From Bacteroidaceae bacterium (GTDB lineage Bacteria > Bacteroidota > Bacteroidia > Bacteroidales > Muribaculaceae), in NCBI GenBank assembly GCA_021768245.1, contig JAETNO010000017.1, forward strand, positions 1 through 64,000: a stretch of 64,000 nucleotides of DNA. The letters are read 5' to 3'. Under the pieces are notes generated by a model. It saw nothing but the letters and a program-made list of their open reading frames with translations. It was not told the origin of the DNA and ran no database searches. The position numbers and the translations under genes were made by a program. Every line of letters starts with the position of its first letter. Position 1 is the stretch's first letter. This document shows, piece by piece, positions 60,901-64,000 of the stretch.

Positions 60901-62498
60901 AGCATGCCTGTAGAACGGAGCGAGACCCGCGTGCGTTTACAATTTTGATACTGTTGTCCATAGTTGTGATCTATGGAATATTTTCATATCTCACTCCATA
61001 TGTTCTTGACGATATAGTGTTCCGTAACTGTTATCTTAAACATAGTGGCGGTTCGGAGTCTTTCTCCTTATCCGCATTGGTGGATTTTGCCCGTGAGGTC
61101 AGGGACTACGACAACGGACGCCTTGCAAACATCCTTTCGCCTATAGCTACAATGATGGTCCCACGGTGGCTGTTCGCATTGATTACCGGAATAGGTGTGG
61201 CCGCTATGTATATGATGATGCTTAAGATAGCCTCAATTCCATCCAAGATGCGGCCTTATGCGATATTATCGGTATGGCTTTTTTCATTGGTGTTGCTGCC
61301 ATGGCGAAACAATATAATAGTCAATGACTATCTGCTCAACTACCTCTACTCCTCATTGGCCATTCTCGCGTTTGTGCTGCTCCTTTCGAAATCGGCTCAA
61401 AGAAGGCTTAAAGTGGGTCAGATGTCTGCCGCGATAGTGATAGCGCTTGTTGCAGGGTGGTTTCATGAGGGCTTTTCAATCCCGCTGTGCGGAGCTATGG
61501 GTATATATGCCATAAGCAGAAGGTTCAGACTCCCTGCTCAATGGTGGCTGTTGGCGATAGTTTTCGGTTTAAGTTCTCTCTTTGTGTTTTTGTCGCCCGG
61601 AATTCTGAGCCGTGCCGGACGGGAACTTAACGGGCAGGGGATAAGTGAGAAGATAAAGGTTCTATGCACCGTGTTGCCTGCCGTGTTGTTGCTTTCGGGA
61701 ATAATTCTTTCCGCGTTTTTCCTGCCGCAAGTGAAAAGGATAATGAAGTGCTTAATGGAGCGTCCGGCAATCTTCATGCTTGTTTTCGCGTCCTTGTTTG
61801 CCGGGATTATAGTACTGATGGTCAATTCCGACCAGAGGGCCGGATGGCCTGCCGAGTTATATGCCATGACGGTTTTGCTCGCTTTCATCCCGTTCTGTCA
61901 TGTGGAACGTAGGAAAAATGCTTTGAAAGTCGTTGCATGGCTCGCATATATCGCAATCTGCGGATTTTTTGTCAATGTCCTCGTTTGGCAGCATCGGTTT
62001 TATAGGCAGCACATGGAAATAGTTAGGCTGATGGAGGAGTCGCGGAGCGGGACGGCTTTCTACGACATCATCGATCCCCGCGATGTCAGGAAGAGCACAT
62101 TGTTTCTGCCACTTAGAGGCCAATGGGTCACTTCCTTTCAGCTCGACGTGATAAATGACCCGGATATTCCTTCTGAAAAATACCGTTCGGTGGTTCCGCA
62201 ATGCCTGTCGCGTTACGATTCTTCCGCTGCGCGTAAGATTGACGGCAATGGCCGTCTTGTGGATTTTGAAGGAGTTTTGGTAGGCCCGGACGGCCCATAT
62301 AGAAGTGAGGAAGAGAGACGCTATTCGGATGAAGCCGTCTATGATTTCACCGCTGACGACGGAAGTGTCTATAGCGGAGTGGGATGTTTCCGCGTGCGTT
62401 TTAAGGATAATGATGGCGTTTTCAGAATGTATGTATGGCCATCGACTGTCAGAATACAGAAAAAGATTGTGAAGGCAGACTTCGTCAGATTTTCATAA
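60897..62498 (+). CDS. DUF6056-like polytopic membrane protein
   Basis: A 533-residue membrane protein with about ten helices (first near 16-35) up to about residue 365, and a soluble C-terminal tail of about 165 residues. Early motifs YVLDDIVFRN and DYDNGRLANIL resemble the first extracytoplasmic loop of GT-C enzymes, where acidic residues are catalytic. I take it for the DUF6056/GT-C-like type, a possible lipid-linked-sugar transferase. It is translationally coupled to the GT2 gene. The specific family call is by resemblance. Confidence 0.65.
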   Translation: MKHACRTERDPRAFTILILLSIVVIYGIFSYLTPYVLDDIVFRNCYLKHSGGSESFSLSALVDFAREVRDYDNGRLANILSPIATMMVPRWLFALITGIGVAAMYMMMLKIASIPSKMRPYAILSVWLFSLVLLPWRNNIIVNDYLLNYLYSSLAILAFVLLLSKSAQRRLKVGQMSAAIVIALVAGWFHEGFSIPLCGAMGIYAISRRFRLPAQWWLLAIVFGLSSLFVFLSPGILSRAGRELNGQGISEKIKVLCTVLPAVLLLSGIILSAFFLPQVKRIMKCLMERPAIFMLVFASLFAGIIVLMVNSDQRAGWPAELYAMTVLLAFIPFCHVERRKNALKVVAWLAYIAICGFFVNVLVWQHRFYRQHMEIVRLMEESRSGTAFYDIIDPRDVRKSTLFLPLRGQWVTSFQLDVINDPDIPSEKYRSVVPQCLSRYDSSAARKIDGNGRLVDFEGVLVGPDGPYRSEEERRYSDEAVYDFTADDGSVYSGVGCFRVRFKDNDGVFRMYVWPSTVRIQKKIVKADFVRFS

Positions 62499-62504
62499 GG
62501 GCTA

Positions 62505-62539
62505 TTGTCTAAAATCTGTCTCGGATAATATTTAGACAA
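62505..62539. terminator. Hairpin between convergent genes
   Basis: Nine-bp arms TTGTCTAAA (62505-62513) and TTTAGACAA (62531-62539) with a 17-nt loop, between the DUF6056-like gene and sufS. A weak T tract only. Confidence 0.4.
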
Positions 62540-62550
62540 GTTCTCAGTAG

Positions 62551-63771
62551 TTACCGTAGCATTTCCGAGACTCTGTGGAGGGCATTGAGGAAAAGGTCAC
62601 ATTCTTCACGGGTATTGTAGACCGCGAATGAAGCCCTGACAACGCCTTCCACTCCGAGAGCCTGCATTAGAGGCTGTGCGCAGTGATGGCCTGTACGCAC
62701 TGCTATCCCGAGTTTGTCGAGCAGCATGCCCATATCGTAGTGGTGCTCGTTTCCGACAAGGAATGAGATTATCGCACACTTGCCAGGGGCCGTGCCGAAT
62801 ATTCTCATGTCGGGAATCTCATCAGTCATGCGTCGTGTGGTGTAGTCGAGAAGTTCATGCTCATGGGCTGCGATGTTTTCAATGCCGAGATTCTCGATGT
62901 AGTTGATTGCCTTGTGGAGTGCGGCTATTCCTATGAAATCGGGAGTGCCGGCTTCAAACTTGTAAGGAAGTTCCGCGAAGGTGGTTTTCTCAAAACTTAC
63001 CGATTCAATCATTTCTCCGCCACCCTGATAAGGAGGCATTATCTCGAGCAGACCGCGCTTACCGAAAAGCACACCTACGCCGGCCGGCCCGTACATCTTA
63101 TGGGCTGAGAAAGCATAGAAATCGGCATCAATATCCTGAACGTCTATTTTGATATGTGGTGCGGCCTGCGCCCCGTCGACGAGCACGGGAACGCCGTGGG
63201 AATGGGCTATAGCCACTATCTCTTTCACAGGATTCACCGTCCCCAGTACGTTTGATGCATGGCAGACCGAAACAAAGCGCGTGTGTTCGTTGAAAAGGGC
63301 CTTGTAGGCGTCCATGTCAAGCTCTCCGTTATCCTTAATTGGAATTACACGGATTTTTATATCAGCTTTGCGTTGGAGCAGCTGCCAGGGCACGATGTTG
63401 GAGTGGTGCTCCATTACGGAAAGGATGATTTCGTCGCCGTCGCGAAGGAAGGCGCCTCCATAGGATGCCGCAACAAGGTTTATGGCTTCTGTTGTTCCCC
63501 TTGTAAAGATTATCTCCTCATAAGAGGGGGCGTTGATGAAATCCTTAACTCTTCTGCGTGCGCTCTCCTGAAGTTCGGTAGCCTCCATCGACAGGGTGTG
63601 GACTCCTCGGTGCACATTGGCCTTTGTCCGTGTGTAGCCCGAGACAATTGCCTCGACAACTTCTGCCGGAGTCTGTGAAGTGGCGGTATTGTCCAAGTAG
63701 ACTAGTGGCCGATTGTAAATCTTTCTGTCAAGTATCGGATAATCCTTGCGGATTTTGGCTATATCGAGCAT
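62551..63771 (-). CDS. sufS: Cysteine desulfurase SufS
   Basis: A 406-residue class II cysteine desulfurase, taking sulfur from cysteine for iron-sulfur cluster assembly. The PLP lysine is Lys225 in FSAHKMYGPAG and the persulfide cysteine Cys364 in RTGHHCAQPL. DNTATSQTP and NVHRGVHTL are typical. It is 43 nt downstream of sufD on the same strand. Confidence 0.95.
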   Translation of the reverse strand: MLDIAKIRKDYPILDRKIYNRPLVYLDNTATSQTPAEVVEAIVSGYTRTKANVHRGVHTLSMEATELQESARRRVKDFINAPSYEEIIFTRGTTEAINLVAASYGGAFLRDGDEIILSVMEHHSNIVPWQLLQRKADIKIRVIPIKDNGELDMDAYKALFNEHTRFVSVCHASNVLGTVNPVKEIVAIAHSHGVPVLVDGAQAAPHIKIDVQDIDADFYAFSAHKMYGPAGVGVLFGKRGLLEIMPPYQGGGEMIESVSFEKTTFAELPYKFEAGTPDFIGIAALHKAINYIENLGIENIAAHEHELLDYTTRRMTDEIPDMRIFGTAPGKCAIISFLVGNEHHYDMGMLLDKLGIAVRTGHHCAQPLMQALGVEGVVRASFAVYNTREECDLFLNALHRVSEMLR

Positions 63772-63814
63772 TTAAATCTGATTTTTTAAGAAATAAAATT
63801 TCCTTAAGGAGCCT

Positions 63815-64000
63815 CTATCGGCACTCTTTGGAATGGCAGGCTGCACAATTGCCGAGCGTCCCTGAGAAACGGCGGTCTACGAGATGAAGAAGCCGCTCGC
63901 GAAGACCGTTGATGTGCACGGTGTCAATTACATCAACCATAAAGGCCTGCATGAGCATTGTGCGGGCTTCCGCTTCGGGGATACCGCGCGAACGCATATA
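63815..64000 (-). CDS. sufD: SufD, C-terminal part (cut by the window end)
   Basis: The last 61 or so codons of a SufD-like gene; the beginning lies beyond 64000. SRGIPEAEARTMLMQAFM is the conserved C-terminal SufB/SufD motif, and the protein ends in RFSGTLGNCAACHSKECR, with three Cys. SufD is part of the SufBCD scaffold for iron-sulfur clusters. It is followed by sufS in the usual order. Confidence 0.88.
   Translation of the reverse strand, partial: YMRSRGIPEAEARTMLMQAFMVDVIDTVHINGLRERLLHLVDRRFSGTLGNCAACHSKECR

Noticed and set aside
1..64000. tRNA, rRNA or known riboswitches
   Set aside because: I looked in the gaps between genes, including upstream of metY-like, carA and pdxJ, and saw no cloverleaf or recognisable aptamer. 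A covariance-model scan would be decisive.

Overview
The window looks like a chromosomal segment of a Bacteroidales bacterium, most likely of the Muribaculaceae (S24-7) type found in the mammalian gut. The signs are promoters with the Bacteroidota signature (TTTG or TTG, about 20 nt, then TAnnTTTG), a SusC/SusD/SusE/SusF outer-membrane locus, a fused FtcD enzyme at the end of the histidine pathway, a GT3-type glycogen synthase paired with a DUF3417-type alpha-glucan phosphorylase, and the gene order DUF177-rpmF-fabH-era. The family-level assignment is inference from overall gene content; I could not compare it with a database. No rRNA, tRNA, CRISPR array or intact insertion sequence was found.

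Layout. 1-970: a small island with two 48-bp tandem repeats, two divergent putative DNA-binding proteins and a palindrome between them, probably the edge of a mobile element. 1007-4131: DUF177, rpmF, fabH and era. 4305-5585: a single-gene unit for an iron-sulfur desulfidase/dehydratase-like enzyme. 5711-10072 (minus): glycogen phosphorylase and glycogen synthase. 10319-11779: a secreted GH28 polygalacturonase. 12054-19501 (minus): a susCDEF operon without its own enzymes or regulator, preceded by a roughly 350-nt leader with hairpins. 19932-22019 (minus): YgjP-like metallopeptidase, NAD kinase and a stand-alone ACT-like domain, divergent from pdxJ and an exbB-exbD-tonB set (22152-24896). 24949-26865 (minus): rsmD, DUF3822 and DUF805 genes.

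27044-32735 is one plus-strand run: DUF4494, YggS, a three-gene nonulosonic (sialic or legionaminic) acid cassette (NeuC-like, NeuA-like, PtmE-like), obgE and yraN. The cassette has no synthase gene nearby. 32839-39420 (minus) is a complete histidine degradation operon (ftcD-hutU-hutH-hutI) giving glutamate and one-carbon folate. Upstream lie an Lrp/AsnC regulator and a divergent metY-like gene. 41627-48533 holds yqeY, serS, rbfA, a LolC/E-like permease, a mannose-1-phosphate guanylyltransferase and a bifunctional Rel. 48740-51202 encodes a large lipoprotein of unknown function. carA-carB and eno follow. The right end carries a membrane-anchored alpha/beta hydrolase, a Bcp peroxiredoxin, a GT2 glycosyltransferase with a DUF6056-like membrane protein, and sufS with the end of sufD.

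The window is mostly core metabolism with an accessory edge. The points most worth following are the structured susC leader, the synthase-less nonulosonate cassette, the very long inverted repeats between convergent genes, two genes whose promoters abut their start codons, and the stand-alone ACT-like domain beside nadK. Several starts were moved inward from the longest open frame: DUF177, YgjP, DUF805, YggS, NeuC, HutU, Lrp, YqeY, the hydrolase and the GT2.
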